A stretch of 64,000 nucleotides of DNA from Streptomyces bikiniensis (GCA_000716465.1 JNWL01000010.1:83180-147179); one strand, 5' to 3'; shown: positions 8,874 to 20,009, counted from the stretch's first letter. The notes: generated from the sequence alone by a model not told the origin. Made by a program: numbers and translations.

Positions 8874-9986
8874 TCAGTGCGCCGGGACGACCTGCTTCTC
8901 CTCGGCGAAGTGGCACGCCGAGAAGTGGGCGGCCGGGGTGTCCTGGCCCTTGAAGACGGACGGCACCGCGAGCAGCGGCACCTCCTGGGCGCACTTCTCC
9001 TGCGCCTTCCAGCAGCGGGTGCGGAAGCTGCAGCCCGACGGCGGGTTCGCCGGCGACGGGACGTCACCGGTGAGGATGATCCGCTCGCGGTGCGCGCGGG
9101 CCTCCGGGTCCGGCACCGGCACCGCGGAGAGCAGCGCCTGGGTGTACGGGTGCGTCGGGTGCTCGTAGATCTCCGAGTCCGTGCCGATCTCGGCCATCTT
9201 GCCGAGGTACATGACGCCGACGCGGTCCGAGATGTGCCGGACGATCGACAGGTCGTGCGCGATGAAGAGGTAGGAGAGGTTGAACTCGTCCTGGAGCTTC
9301 TCCATCAGGTTGATGACCTGGGCCTGGACGGAGACGTCCAGGGCCGAGACCGGCTCGTCGCAGATGATGATCTCGGGGTTGAGCGCGAGGCCGCGGGCGA
9401 TGCCGATGCGCTGGCGCTGACCGCCGGAGAACTGGTGCGGGTACCGGTTGATGTACTCCGGGTTCAGGCCGACGACGTCCAGGAGCTCCTGCACCTTGCG
9501 GCGCCGGTCGCCCTTCGGGGCCACCTCGGGGTGGATGTCGAAGGGCTCGCCGATGATGTCGCCGACGGTCATGCGCGGGTTGAGCGAGGTGTACGGGTCC
9601 TGGAACACCATCTGGATGTTCCGGCGGACCGCCTTCAGCGCGCGCCCGGACAGCTTGGTGATGTCCTGGCCCTTGTAGAAGACCTCGCCCGCGGTGGCCC
9701 GCTCCAGGTTCATCAGGAGCTTGGCGACCGTGGACTTGCCGCAGCCGGACTCGCCCACGATGCCGAGGGTCTCGCCCTGGTAGAGGTCGAAGGAGACCCC
9801 GTCCACGGCCTTGACCGCGCCGACCTGCTTCTTGAAGAGGATGCCCTGCGTCAGCGGGAAGTGCTTCTTCAGGCCGCGCACCTGGAGGATCGGCTCGCCC
9901 CGCTCGACGGGGGCGTCGATGGCGGCGACCAGGGCCTCTTCGTTGGCGGCGGCCACGGCCTCGTCGTTCTTGCTGAGGTCAGCCAT
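8874..9986 (-). CDS. Dipeptide/oligopeptide ABC transporter ATP-binding protein (DppF/OppF type), operon 1
   Basis: 370-residue ATPase. Walker A is GESGCGKST, signature SGGQRQR, Walker [13 protein letters not shown], and the peptide-transporter C-terminal domain carries the Cys motif [14 protein letters not shown]. An acidic/Ala-rich extension of about 25 residues precedes the ABC domain. The start codon overlaps the upstream ATPase by 8 nt (ATGGCTGA), identical to operon 2. It lacks the Pro-rich tail of its paralogue at 2850-4082. Confidence 0.95.
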   Translation of the reverse strand: MADLSKNDEAVAAANEEALVAAIDAPVERGEPILQVRGLKKHFPLTQGILFKKQVGAVKAVDGVSFDLYQGETLGIVGESGCGKSTVAKLLMNLERATAGEVFYKGQDITKLSGRALKAVRRNIQMVFQDPYTSLNPRMTVGDIIGEPFDIHPEVAPKGDRRRKVQELLDVVGLNPEYINRYPHQFSGGQRQRIGIARGLALNPEIIICDEPVSALDVSVQAQVINLMEKLQDEFNLSYLFIAHDLSIVRHISDRVGVMYLGKMAEIGTDSEIYEHPTHPYTQALLSAVPVPDPEARAHRERIILTGDVPSPANPPSGCSFRTRCWKAQEKCAQEVPLLAVPSVFKGQDTPAAHFSACHFAEEKQVVPAH

Positions 9987-11034
9987 GGATCGTCTCCTTC
10001 CAGAAGTGGCAGGCGCTCTTGCGGCCCGGAAGGTCCGTGCCGTCCTGCTCGGTGACCGGCGCCAGGGCCGGGATCTCCGTGCGGCAGATGTCCTCGGCCT
10101 TCGGGCAGCGCGGGTTGAAGGCGCAGCCGGTGGGCACGCGGAGCAGGTTCGGCGGCAGGCCCTTGATCGCGTAGAGCTCCTGGCCCTTCTGGTCCAGGCG
10201 CGGGATCGAGTCCAGCAGACCGCGGGTGTACGGGTGCGCCGGGCGCTTGTACAGCTCGTGCACGGGCGCCTGCTCGACGATCCGGCCCGCGTACATCACG
10301 GCGATCTTGTCCGCGACGTCGGCGACGACGCCGAGGTCGTGGGTGATCAGGATCAGACCCATGTTGTATTCCTGCTGGAGCTCCGCGAGGAGGTCCATGA
10401 CCTGGGCCTGGACGGTCACGTCGAGAGCCGTGGTGGGCTCGTCGGCGATGATCAGGTCCGGCTCCAGGGCCAGCGCCATGGCGATCATGATGCGCTGGCG
10501 CATGCCGCCGGAGAACTGGTGGGGGTAGTCGGAGACCCGGGCCTTGGCGGCCGGGATCTTGACCTTGTCCATCAGCTCGACGGCCTTGAGCTTCGCGTCC
10601 TTCTTGGACAGGCCCTGGTGGACCCGGAACATCTCGCCGAGCTGGTAGCCGACGCTGAGGACCGGGTTCAGGGAGGACAGCGCGTCCTGGAAGATCATCG
10701 CGATCTTGCGGCCGCGGACCTTCCGGCGCTCCTCGTCGGACATCTTCAGCATGTCCTGGCCGCGGAACAGGATCTCGCCCTTGGGGATCCTGCCGGGGGG
10801 CATGTCGAGGATGCCCATGATGGCCTGGGCCGTGACGGACTTGCCGGAGCCGGACTCGCCGAGGACGGCGAGGGTCTCGCCGGCGTTCACCGAGTAGTTG
10901 ACGCCGTTGACCGCCTTGGCCACCCCGTCACGGGTGTGGAACTCCACGTGCAGGTCGCGGACTTCGAGCAGCGGGCCGGTGTGGGACCCGTCGCGCGGCG
11001 CGGGGACGGCCGCGGTCTTGTCGATGATGCTCAT
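9979..11034 (-). CDS. Dipeptide/oligopeptide ABC transporter ATP-binding protein (DppD/OppD type), operon 1
   Basis: 351-residue ATPase of the first peptide importer. Walker A is GESGSGKSV, signature SGGMRQR, Walker [13 protein letters not shown], and the C-terminal domain has the Cys motif [14 protein letters not shown]. The N-terminus carries about 20 extra residues (MSIIDKTAAVPAPRDG...) compared with the paralogue at 4075-5058. It starts 14 nt after the permease stop, behind a GGAGG Shine-Dalgarno sequence, and overlaps the next gene by 8 nt. Confidence 0.95.
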   Translation of the reverse strand: MSIIDKTAAVPAPRDGSHTGPLLEVRDLHVEFHTRDGVAKAVNGVNYSVNAGETLAVLGESGSGKSVTAQAIMGILDMPPGRIPKGEILFRGQDMLKMSDEERRKVRGRKIAMIFQDALSSLNPVLSVGYQLGEMFRVHQGLSKKDAKLKAVELMDKVKIPAAKARVSDYPHQFSGGMRQRIMIAMALALEPDLIIADEPTTALDVTVQAQVMDLLAELQQEYNMGLILITHDLGVVADVADKIAVMYAGRIVEQAPVHELYKRPAHPYTRGLLDSIPRLDQKGQELYAIKGLPPNLLRVPTGCAFNPRCPKAEDICRTEIPALAPVTEQDGTDLPGRKSACHFWKETIHG

Positions 11035-11048
11035 CTTTTACGCCCTCC

Positions 11049-12005
11049 TCAGCGCAGCTTGGGGTCGAGGGCGTTGCGGACGGCTTCGCCGAGCATGATG
11101 AACGCCAGGACGGTGAGGCTCAGCATGATCGACGGGTACAGCAGGATGTGCTGCGACGTACGGATCGCCTGAACACCCGCGGAGATGTCGACACCCCACG
11201 AGACGGTCGGGGAGGCGAGGCCGAGTCCCAGGTAGGACAGGGTCGCCTCGGCGGAGATGTAGCCGCCGAGCGCGATGGTGGCGACGACGATCACCGGGGC
11301 CATGGCGTTCGGCAGGATGTGCCGGAAGAGGATCCGGCCGGTGCCGGCGCCCAGCGCCTTGGCGGCGTGGACGTAGTCGGCCTGCTTGACCGTGATCACG
11401 GCGCCGCGCATGACGCGGGCCATCTGCGTCCAGCCGAGGAAGGCGAGGGCGAAGACGACGACCCAGACGGTGCGCTCGACGAAGGCCTGGAGGACGACCA
11501 TCGCGCCGAGCAGGAAGGGGATGCCGAAGAAGACGTCGGTCAGGCGGGAGAGGACCGCGTCCACCCAGCCGCCGAAGTAGCCGGCGATCATGCCCATGGT
11601 TCCGCCGACGACGGTGACGATCAGGGTGACGCAGACGCCGACGATGATCGAGGCGCGGGTGCCGTAGATCAGGCGTGCGTAGACGGAGCGGCCCTGGATG
11701 TCGTAGCCGAGCCAGCCCGCGGAGCCGACGTCGCCGAGCTCGGGCTTGCCGACGTAGTGCTTGACGAGGTCGCCGGCGGTGGGCGACGCACTGGTGAACA
11801 TCCCCGGGAACGCGGCGATGAGCAGCAGGAAGAAGATCAGCACCGACGACACGAGGAAGTACGGGTTGCGGCGCAGGTCCGCCCAGGCGTCGCCCCAGAG
11901 CGAGCGGGGCTTCTCCGCCTTGTCCTGCGGGGCGGGCGCGTCCACCGGGGGTGCGGCGACGGCGTCCGGCGCCGTGGCGGCAGCGGTCTTGGTCACGTCA
12001 GGCAT
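11049..12005 (-). CDS. Peptide ABC transporter permease (DppC/OppC type), operon 1
   Basis: 318-residue permease. An Ala/Pro-rich N-terminal stretch of about 35 residues precedes LWGDAWADLRRNPYF and the first membrane span. The binding-protein-dependent transport core follows, with the coupling loop HAAKALGAGTGRILFRHILPNA. The start overlaps the DppB-type permease stop by 8 nt (ATGCCTGA). It is the counterpart of 5065-6051, and the C-terminal DALDPKLR-type ending is shared between the two. Confidence 0.95.
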   Translation of the reverse strand: MPDVTKTAAATAPDAVAAPPVDAPAPQDKAEKPRSLWGDAWADLRRNPYFLVSSVLIFFLLLIAAFPGMFTSASPTAGDLVKHYVGKPELGDVGSAGWLGYDIQGRSVYARLIYGTRASIIVGVCVTLIVTVVGGTMGMIAGYFGGWVDAVLSRLTDVFFGIPFLLGAMVVLQAFVERTVWVVVFALAFLGWTQMARVMRGAVITVKQADYVHAAKALGAGTGRILFRHILPNAMAPVIVVATIALGGYISAEATLSYLGLGLASPTVSWGVDISAGVQAIRTSQHILLYPSIMLSLTVLAFIMLGEAVRNALDPKLR

Positions 12006-12933
12006 ACCGGATCCTCGGGTCCAGGACCGCGTACAGCAGGTCGATGAGCAGACTGGTGATTAGGTAGACGACCACCAGAACGGTGACGAGGCCGACGAGG
12101 GTGCTGCCCTCGCGGCGGGTGATCGACTCATAGATCAGACCACCGACACCCTTGACGTTGAAGATGCCTTCGGTGACGACCGCGCCGCCCATCAGGGCGC
12201 CGATGTCGGTGCCGAGGAAGGTGACGACGGGGATCATCGAGTTGCGCATGAGGTGGACGCCGATGATCCGGCGCTTCGGCAGACCCTTGGCGACGGCCGT
12301 GCGCATGTAGTCGGCGCGCAGGTTCTCCGCCATGGAGGTGCGGGTGAGCCGCGCCACGTAGGCGAGGGAGAGGCCACCGAGGACGATGGCGGGGGCGATC
12401 ATCTCGGACAGCAGCTGGTCGTTGCTGACGTTCGGCTCGATCCAGCCGAGCTGGAAGGCGAACACCATCTTGATCAGGAAGCCGAGCACGAAGACCGGGA
12501 TCGAGATGATCAGCAGGGTGAAGATCAGGATCGCGTTGTCGGCCATGCGTCCGGCGCGGAGGCCGGCGACGATGCCGAGGGTGAGGCCGAAGACGAGCTC
12601 GAAGGCGAAGGCGAGGGCCGCCAGCTGGATCGTCACGGGGAATGCGTCCCCCAGGACTTCGGTCACAGGCCGGTCGTTGCGGATCTGCGTGCCGAAATCG
12701 AAGTGGAAGACGATTCCACTGATGTAGTCCCAGTACTGCTTCAGGATCGGCTGGTCGAGGCCGAGCTTGTGTCTGATCTCCGCGATGGTCGCGGGCGACG
12801 CCCCCTTGTCGCCGAAGAGACCGGCCACGGGGTCACCGGGCAGGCTGTAGACCATGAGGAAGATCAGCAGGGTTGTCCCGAAGAAAACCGGGATCATCTG
12901 GAGCAGTCGTCGTGCGACATAGCGCCCCATCAT
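11998..12933 (-). CDS. Peptide ABC transporter permease (DppB/OppB type), operon 1
   Basis: 311-residue permease beginning MMGRYVARRLLQMIPVFFGT, with six predicted spans and the coupling loop MRTAVAKGLPKRRIIGVHLMRN. Either of the two adjacent Met codons at 12931-12933 and 12928-12930 may be the start. It lies 168 nt after the binding-protein stop, beyond a 12-bp hairpin. The C-terminal YAVLDPRIRYA is identical to that of the paralogue at 6044-6967. Confidence 0.95.
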   Translation of the reverse strand: MMGRYVARRLLQMIPVFFGTTLLIFLMVYSLPGDPVAGLFGDKGASPATIAEIRHKLGLDQPILKQYWDYISGIVFHFDFGTQIRNDRPVTEVLGDAFPVTIQLAALAFAFELVFGLTLGIVAGLRAGRMADNAILIFTLLIISIPVFVLGFLIKMVFAFQLGWIEPNVSNDQLLSEMIAPAIVLGGLSLAYVARLTRTSMAENLRADYMRTAVAKGLPKRRIIGVHLMRNSMIPVVTFLGTDIGALMGGAVVTEGIFNVKGVGGLIYESITRREGSTLVGLVTVLVVVYLITSLLIDLLYAVLDPRIRYA

Positions 12934-13047
12934 GCCTCCGTTGAGATGTGACGGCCGCAGCCGAGGGCCCTCCCCCGACGCGCCTGCCCGGATTCGGACA
13001 GCGCGGTGCCGTGGAAGGGCCCCCCAGCCGCTGCGTAAGGCGCCGAG

Positions 13048-13074
13048 ACGGGACTGGCGATCCGCCAGTCCCGT
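13048..13074 (-). terminator. Hairpin between binding-protein gene and permease genes, operon 1
   Basis: Perfect 12-bp inverted repeat ACGGGACTGGCG (13048-13059) / CGCCAGTCCCGT (13063-13074) with a 3-nt loop, 27 nt beyond the lipoprotein stop. It occupies the same relative place as the hairpin at 7024-7057 in operon 2. It probably acts as a partial terminator or an mRNA-stabilising 3' end that raises the ratio of binding protein to transporter. Confidence 0.7.
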
Positions 13075-13101
13075 GACGGCATGCGGACTACGCTTTCGGG
13101 T

Positions 13102-14739
13102 TTACTTGTGGACCTCGACGCCGGTCAGGATCGGGTCGCCGTCCTGACCGTAAGCCACGCCCGAAACCTTCTCGGAGTAGCCCGCGTTGACCTTGTAGTA
13201 CCAGAGCGGGATGGACGGCATGTAGTTGACCAGGTCCTTCTCGATGGCCTGGAACTCCTTGACCGACTCCTCCAGCGTGGGAGCGGAGTCCGCCTTCGCG
13301 ATCTTCGCGTCCAGCTCCTTGTTGGAGAAGCCACCCTGGTTGCCCGCCGCACCCGTACGGAACAGGTCGGAGATGAAGTTGGCGTTCACCGGGTAGTCGA
13401 GCACCCAACCGGAGCGGTAGAACGACTTGACCTGCTTGTTCTTGCGGGCCTGCAGGTCGGCCTGGAAGTCCGGCTTGCCGTCACCCGTGCAGGCGACGCC
13501 CGTGGACTGGGTGATGGAGTTGCAGACCGCGTCCACCCACTCCTTGTGGCCGCCGTCGGCGTTGAACTGGATGGAGATCTTGTTGCCGGGAACGCCGCCG
13601 CCGGCCTTGATGAGCTCCTTGGCCTTGGCCGGGTCGAACTTGGTGACGTCGACCGCGTTCGGCTGGTAGCCGAGCACACCCTTGGCGACCCAGCCGGTGG
13701 CGGGCTCGCGGGTGCCCTGGAGCACCGTCTTGGTGATGGTGGCGCGGTCGATGGCCATCGAGAGGCCCTGGATGACCTTCGGGTCGACCTGCTTCGGCTT
13801 GCTCCACTGGTCGGCGTAGAAGGCCACGGCGACGGTCTGGATCGCGGAGTACGCCTGGTCGACGGCGCGGTCGCCGAGGTCCTGGCGGTAGACCGGGAGG
13901 TCCTTCGGGGCGAGCTGACGCAGGACGTCGACGTTGCCCGACTTCAGGTCCTCGTAGGCGGCCTCGAGGGTGGTGTAGTTCTTGAAGACCACACCGCCGT
14001 TCTTCGCCTTGTTCGGGCCCTTGTAGTCGTCGTAGCGGACGATCTCGATCTGCTTCTTGTGGTCCCAGCTCTTGAACTTGTAGGGACCGTTGCCGATCGG
14101 CTTCTGACCGGCGGCCTTGGTGTCCTTGTAGAACGCCTCGGGCAGCGGGGCGAAGACGATGTAGGCGAGCTTGTGGCCGAAGTACGGGACGGCCTTCGCC
14201 AGCTCGATGGTGAAGGTGTTCTCGTCGACGACCTTCAGACCGTCCAGCTTGTCGGCGGTGGGCTTCGCGCCCTCGCCCTCCGGGCTGAGCTTCTCGAAGC
14301 CCTTGATGTCGGCGAACCACGAGCTGAGGCCCATGGCGTTCTTGACGTTGGCGTTCCAGTTCCACGCGTCCACGTAGGACTTGGCGGTGACCGGGGTGCC
14401 GTCGTGGAAGGTCCAGCCCGGCTTGAGCTTGACGGTCCACGTCTTCGAGTCCGTCGTGGTGACCGACTCGGCGTTGATCATCTCCAGCGAACCGTCGGCC
14501 TTGTAGTCGACCAGGGTCGAGAACAGGCCGGCCATGACGGCGGAGCCGTTGGACTCCATCGTGTCGCCGGTGTACAGGGGCTTCTCGGGCTCACCGAGCT
14601 CGATGGAGAAGATCCCGTTCGGGTCAACAGCGCCCTTGGCGTCACCGGCCCCGTCGCTCTTACCCCCGCCACAGGCGGTCGCAGCCAGGGCGACGATGAT
14701 CGCGCCCGTTACCCACTTGGCGCTCTTGGCACCGCGCAT
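13102..14739 (-). CDS. Peptide-binding lipoprotein (SBP family 5, DppA/OppA type), operon 1
   Basis: 545-residue peptide receptor. The signal peptide MRGAKSAKWVTGAIIV ends in a lipobox with Cys23 (LAATAC), followed by a Gly/Lys/Ser linker and the family 5 fold (PIGNGPYKFK in the middle). The ATG at 14739 was chosen because GAGGAGGAA lies just upstream and it gives a clean lipoprotein signal; the frame stays open to 14895, but that part is not signal-like. It heads operon 1 and probably binds oligopeptides. Ligand identity cannot be read from sequence. Confidence 0.95.
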   Translation of the reverse strand: MRGAKSAKWVTGAIIVALAATACGGGKSDGAGDAKGAVDPNGIFSIELGEPEKPLYTGDTMESNGSAVMAGLFSTLVDYKADGSLEMINAESVTTTDSKTWTVKLKPGWTFHDGTPVTAKSYVDAWNWNANVKNAMGLSSWFADIKGFEKLSPEGEGAKPTADKLDGLKVVDENTFTIELAKAVPYFGHKLAYIVFAPLPEAFYKDTKAAGQKPIGNGPYKFKSWDHKKQIEIVRYDDYKGPNKAKNGGVVFKNYTTLEAAYEDLKSGNVDVLRQLAPKDLPVYRQDLGDRAVDQAYSAIQTVAVAFYADQWSKPKQVDPKVIQGLSMAIDRATITKTVLQGTREPATGWVAKGVLGYQPNAVDVTKFDPAKAKELIKAGGGVPGNKISIQFNADGGHKEWVDAVCNSITQSTGVACTGDGKPDFQADLQARKNKQVKSFYRSGWVLDYPVNANFISDLFRTGAAGNQGGFSNKELDAKIAKADSAPTLEESVKEFQAIEKDLVNYMPSIPLWYYKVNAGYSEKVSGVAYGQDGDPILTGVEVHK

Positions 14740-15241
14740 GGGTTCCTCCTCATGAGTCCACTTTGTCACTACAAGAGGGGCACTCCGAGTTTCGCCGACA
14801 CCCCTGACGGCTATGCACTCAAGTGCCCCGAGTGTGCTCGTGAGTCGGCACTCCCCACAGTGCGTGACCCATTGACCCGAGCTCAACGGAGCCAACTATT
14901 AAGTACGTCCGGGCCGTAAACCACACTTAAGTGGTCTCGTTTTGACAACATCACCACCCCCCGAGGTACCGAAATCCGGACAAAGGGAGTCCAGACAGAC
15001 ACCCCCGAAACGGACTGTTAATACACGTTCCGGAGAGCGATGACCGGTATCCGGACACTCCGTCTCTGAATTCGACTTGACGACGGAGCCCCGCACGGCC
15101 TCCCCTCCCGGCCCGGCGGGGGCGCCCGCGAAGGCCCTCGCGGCGCTCTCCGCCGTGAACTTCGCAGGTGATCCGGGTGGCACCCCCGGAGCTTCCCCAC
15201 CGCGCCCCCGGGGCAATCCCCGACGACCCTCCGGACAGAGG
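14740..15241. promoter_or_regulatory. Upstream region of peptide-transport operon 1, palindrome-rich, no gene
   Basis: The interval from the lipoprotein start to the TypA terminator holds no credible gene. Upstream of the lipoprotein lie the perfect palindrome CACTTAAGTG (14924-14933) inside ACCAC-N6-GTGGT (14920-14935), and an inverted pair GGGGCACT (14777-14784) / AGTGCCCC (14822-14829) that could fold in the leader. These are possible operator and leader structures. I could not assign a convincing -35/-10 pair. Confidence 0.4.
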
Positions 15242-15283
15242 GTACGACTGAGCCCCGCCGGGGCCGGCGGGGCTCGGTCGTAC
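15242..15283 (-). terminator. Terminator downstream of typA
   Basis: Long inverted repeat: GTACGAC-T-GAGCCCCGCC (15242-15259), 6-nt loop, GGCGGGGCTC-G-GTCGTAC (15266-15283). This is an 18-bp stem with a single T-G wobble. It lies 28 nt beyond the typA stop, so it should end the typA transcript. Confidence 0.8.
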
Positions 15284-15311
15284 GTCCGGAACCGGTCCAA
15301 CCGGTTCGGTG

Positions 15312-17213
<1,902 letters not shown>

Positions 17214-17516
17214 GGGTGGCTTGCGCTTCTCTCGGATCGTGGGAATCGGCGTCAGTTCCTCTTACGCCCGCCGGGCGGACGCGCCACGGCTGTCTCCCAT
17301 GGTACGGGGCCGTCGTGCAAGAGGCTTCCCCGCCCGGGTTCCGAGAGGGTCTACTGGAAGGTTGCGAGGGTGTGGGGGAGGCGGTGCGGCCGGGTCAAGG
17401 GGCCGACGCGATCCTGCCCGCCGGGATCACCGGCGGGCAAGGAAGTTGAGCTGGTTCTGAGGTTGTGACCTGCACTTTCAGCCGCTTCGGCGCTTTCGGC
17501 GGTTTCGTGCCGGGCG
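17214..17516. other. Intergenic region between typA and the third peptide-binding lipoprotein
   Basis: No gene is supportable here. The left half is the typA leader, which has no strong Shine-Dalgarno match. The right part holds the terminator of the lipoprotein gene (17415-17439). I see no convincing promoter hexamers. Confidence 0.5.
17415..17439 (-). terminator. Terminator downstream of the third peptide-binding lipoprotein gene
   Basis: Perfect 10-bp stem TGCCCGCCGG (17415-17424) / CCGGCGGGCA (17430-17439) with a 5-nt loop, 78 nt after the stop at 17517. Confidence 0.65.
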
Positions 17517-20009
17517 CTAGCCCTGCTTCCGGCCGGTCGCCCCGGTCCCCTCGGGGCCCTTGGCGGTCTCCTTCTTCTCGAAGCCGATGTCCTGGTAGCG
17601 GGGGGCGGCGAAGCCCCAGGCCCCGGCGTTCACCAGATCGGCCCTGGCGGCGACCAGCTGGGGGCGCTGGTAGAGGGGGATGGAGCCGGCCGCGGCCCAG
17701 ATCCGGGCGTCGGCCTGGCGGACCAGCTCCAGGGCCTCCTCCTCGTCGAGGGTGCCCGCCGCCTGGTCGAAGAGCTGGTCGATGCGGTCGGTGCCGACCC
17801 GGGAGTAGTTCTGCTCGACCATGAGCGAGCCGTCCGAGGCGGGCTCGGGCTTGGCGAAGATCGGCCGGGCGTCGGTCGCGGGGAAGGCGGAGGCGGGCCA
17901 GGAGTAGAGGGCCAGGTCGTAGTCGCCCGAGGCGATGTGGTCCTTGAAGAAGCTCTCGTCGGGGACCTTGGTGACCTCGGTGCGGATGCCGACCGCGTCG
18001 AGCATCCGGACGATCCGGTCCCCCACGGTCCGCAGCGACTCGGAGCCGGGCCCGGACGGCAGGACGAAGCGGAGGCTGAGCGCCTTGCCGTCCTTGCCGA
18101 GGGCCTGCTTCGCCCCGGGGACGGCGGCGGGCGCGGCGGTGCCGCGCGGGGCGTAGGCCCCGGCCACGCCCCGGTCGGGCCGGGCGGCCTGCGGGACGCC
18201 GGCCCGGGCGGCGGAGCCCGCACCGACGTCGAGGGCGCCGGGGCGGGCGTCCAGGGCCCCGGGGCGGGCGTCGAGGGGTTCCACCCGGGTGTCGAGGGCT
18301 TCCGCGCGGGCCTGGAGGGCGGCGCCCTGGAGCGCGGCGGAGGGGGCAGGGGCGAGGACGCGGGCGGCGCTCTGGGGGTCGCCGGGGGCGGGGGCGGCCC
18401 GGTCGGGGACGGCCCGGCGGTCGCCGGGCTTGTCGTCGCCGACGATGTAGAGGCCCTCGTCCGAGGGGGCGTCCCCGGAGGCGTCGTCGCTCTTCTTCTC
18501 GGCGTCGGCGGGGGCGGTGGGACTGCTCTTCGCGGGCTTCTCCGACGCCTCCTTCCCGGTCCCCTCCTTCTCCGCCTCGCTGCCCGCCTTCGTGCCGGCG
18601 GGCAGCTCGGCCCCGCCGGGGACCCAGCCGGCGTCGGCGAGGAGCGCCCGTGCCTCCTGGGTGTCCTGGCCGCCGAGGGCGTCGCTGCCGTCCTTGTACG
18701 CGGCCTGGCCCGCGAGGGCCAGGTGGCTGCCGGGGGGCTTCGCCGGGAGGCCGAGCGGCTTGAGCACGGTTTCGGCCAGCTCTTGGCGGTCGATGGCGCG
18801 GGCCACCGCGCGCCGCACCCGCTCGTCGGAGAGCGGCCCGGACTCGCCGTTCAGCGAGAGCTGGGTGTAGGCGGGCTCCAGGGACTTGCGGACCACGTAC
18901 TTCGCGAGGGTGTCCTGCGCGCTCGCGTACCGGGCGATCGCCTCCTGGTTCTTCTTGCGGGCGGCCCGGACCTCCTCGGCCTTCTCCTCGTCGGAGCCGT
19001 GGGCGAGGGCCCAGGACCTCAGGGCCTTGGAGGGGGTGATCGAGGAGCCGGGGCCGTGGGCGAGGGCGGCCTGCGCGCCGTTCCGTCCGGCGCGGGCGTC
19101 CTTGAGCGCCAGGGAGATCCGCTCGGCCGTGGAGCGGTCGATCTCGGCCAGGTCGAGGGTGCCCCCGGCGAGGGCGTCCGCCCGGTCGGACCGGGGGACG
19201 GGCTTGAGGACGACGGTGTCGAGCTTGGCGGCCTGCCCCCACCAGCGGGGGTTGCGGGCGAGGGTGACGTCGCCGCCCCCGGTGTCGACCGACTTCAGCA
19301 GGAACGGTCCCGCGGTGGCCTTGAGGGTGGTGCGGGCGCCGTCGTTGAAGGCCTCCGGGGACCCCATGACCTGCTTCGGGTAGAGCGGGGTGAAGAGGGA
19401 CTGCCAGTCGGCGTAGGGCTTGGCGAAGGTGACCCGCACCTCCAGGTCGTTCCTGCCCCGCTCGATCTTCTCGATCCGCTCGTAGCCGGAGTTCCGGGCG
19501 GTCCAGTACGCGGTGTCGCGGCCGCTCAGGGCCCGCCACTGGGCGACGAAGTCGGGCGCCCCGATCTCGCGTCCGTCGCTCCACACGGCCTGCTGGTTGA
19601 GCTTGTAGAGGACGACCTGCTTGGGCTCGGTCTCGACGACCTGCGCGGACTCCAGGTAGTCGGGGTTCCGCTGCGGCCGGCCCCGCTGGTCGAGGGTGTA
19701 GAGGGCGGGGAGCACGGCTCCGGCGATGCGGGAGGTGGTGGCGTCGGCGTCGGCCTGGAAGGCGTTGAGGGTGGTGGGGGCGGCGTCGACGGCCCAGCGC
19801 AGGGTGCCGCCGTCGGCGACCCGGTCGCGCGGGGCGGGCGCGTTGTCCTGGGCGGCGACCGGGGCGGCGTCGGCGTCCTCGTCCGCGCTGCATCCGGCGA
19901 GGACGGTGACGGCGAGGACGGCGCTGGTGAGGGTGGCGACGGTACGGAGCGTCCGGGAGCGGGGGCTCTTGGGGCATGTCCCCCCGTGAGGGGCGCCGAT
20001 CTGGGACAT
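17517..20009 (-). CDS. Orphan peptide-binding lipoprotein (SBP family 5) with a large Ala/Pro-rich insertion
   Basis: 830-residue lipoprotein. The signal peptide ends in the lipobox LAGC with Cys40, and family 5 binding-protein regions lie on both sides of a low-complexity insert. The insert is roughly residues 467-640: Lys/Glu-rich first, then Ala/Pro/Asp-rich with imperfect repeats of the type LDARPGA. It breaks the fold between a VPGGAELP and a KALSLRFVLPSG segment. Most family 5 proteins are 500-600 residues. I chose the ATG at 20009 (MSQIGAPHGG), behind a GAAGGGG sequence, over a Met at 20054. No permease or ATPase genes accompany it, so it may share another peptide importer or act as a sensor. 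Confidence 0.85.
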   Translation of the reverse strand: MSQIGAPHGGTCPKSPRSRTLRTVATLTSAVLAVTVLAGCSADEDADAAPVAAQDNAPAPRDRVADGGTLRWAVDAAPTTLNAFQADADATTSRIAGAVLPALYTLDQRGRPQRNPDYLESAQVVETEPKQVVLYKLNQQAVWSDGREIGAPDFVAQWRALSGRDTAYWTARNSGYERIEKIERGRNDLEVRVTFAKPYADWQSLFTPLYPKQVMGSPEAFNDGARTTLKATAGPFLLKSVDTGGGDVTLARNPRWWGQAAKLDTVVLKPVPRSDRADALAGGTLDLAEIDRSTAERISLALKDARAGRNGAQAALAHGPGSSITPSKALRSWALAHGSDEEKAEEVRAARKKNQEAIARYASAQDTLAKYVVRKSLEPAYTQLSLNGESGPLSDERVRRAVARAIDRQELAETVLKPLGLPAKPPGSHLALAGQAAYKDGSDALGGQDTQEARALLADAGWVPGGAELPAGTKAGSEAEKEGTGKEASEKPAKSSPTAPADAEKKSDDASGDAPSDEGLYIVGDDKPGDRRAVPDRAAPAPGDPQSAARVLAPAPSAALQGAALQARAEALDTRVEPLDARPGALDARPGALDVGAGSAARAGVPQAARPDRGVAGAYAPRGTAAPAAVPGAKQALGKDGKALSLRFVLPSGPGSESLRTVGDRIVRMLDAVGIRTEVTKVPDESFFKDHIASGDYDLALYSWPASAFPATDARPIFAKPEPASDGSLMVEQNYSRVGTDRIDQLFDQAAGTLDEEEALELVRQADARIWAAAGSIPLYQRPQLVAARADLVNAGAWGFAAPRYQDIGFEKKETAKGPEGTGATGRKQG

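Noticed and set aside
14739-14895. Upstream start for the first peptide-binding lipoprotein
   Set aside because: It would bury the lipoprotein signal 52 residues inside; the ATG at 14739 has an excellent Shine-Dalgarno sequence.
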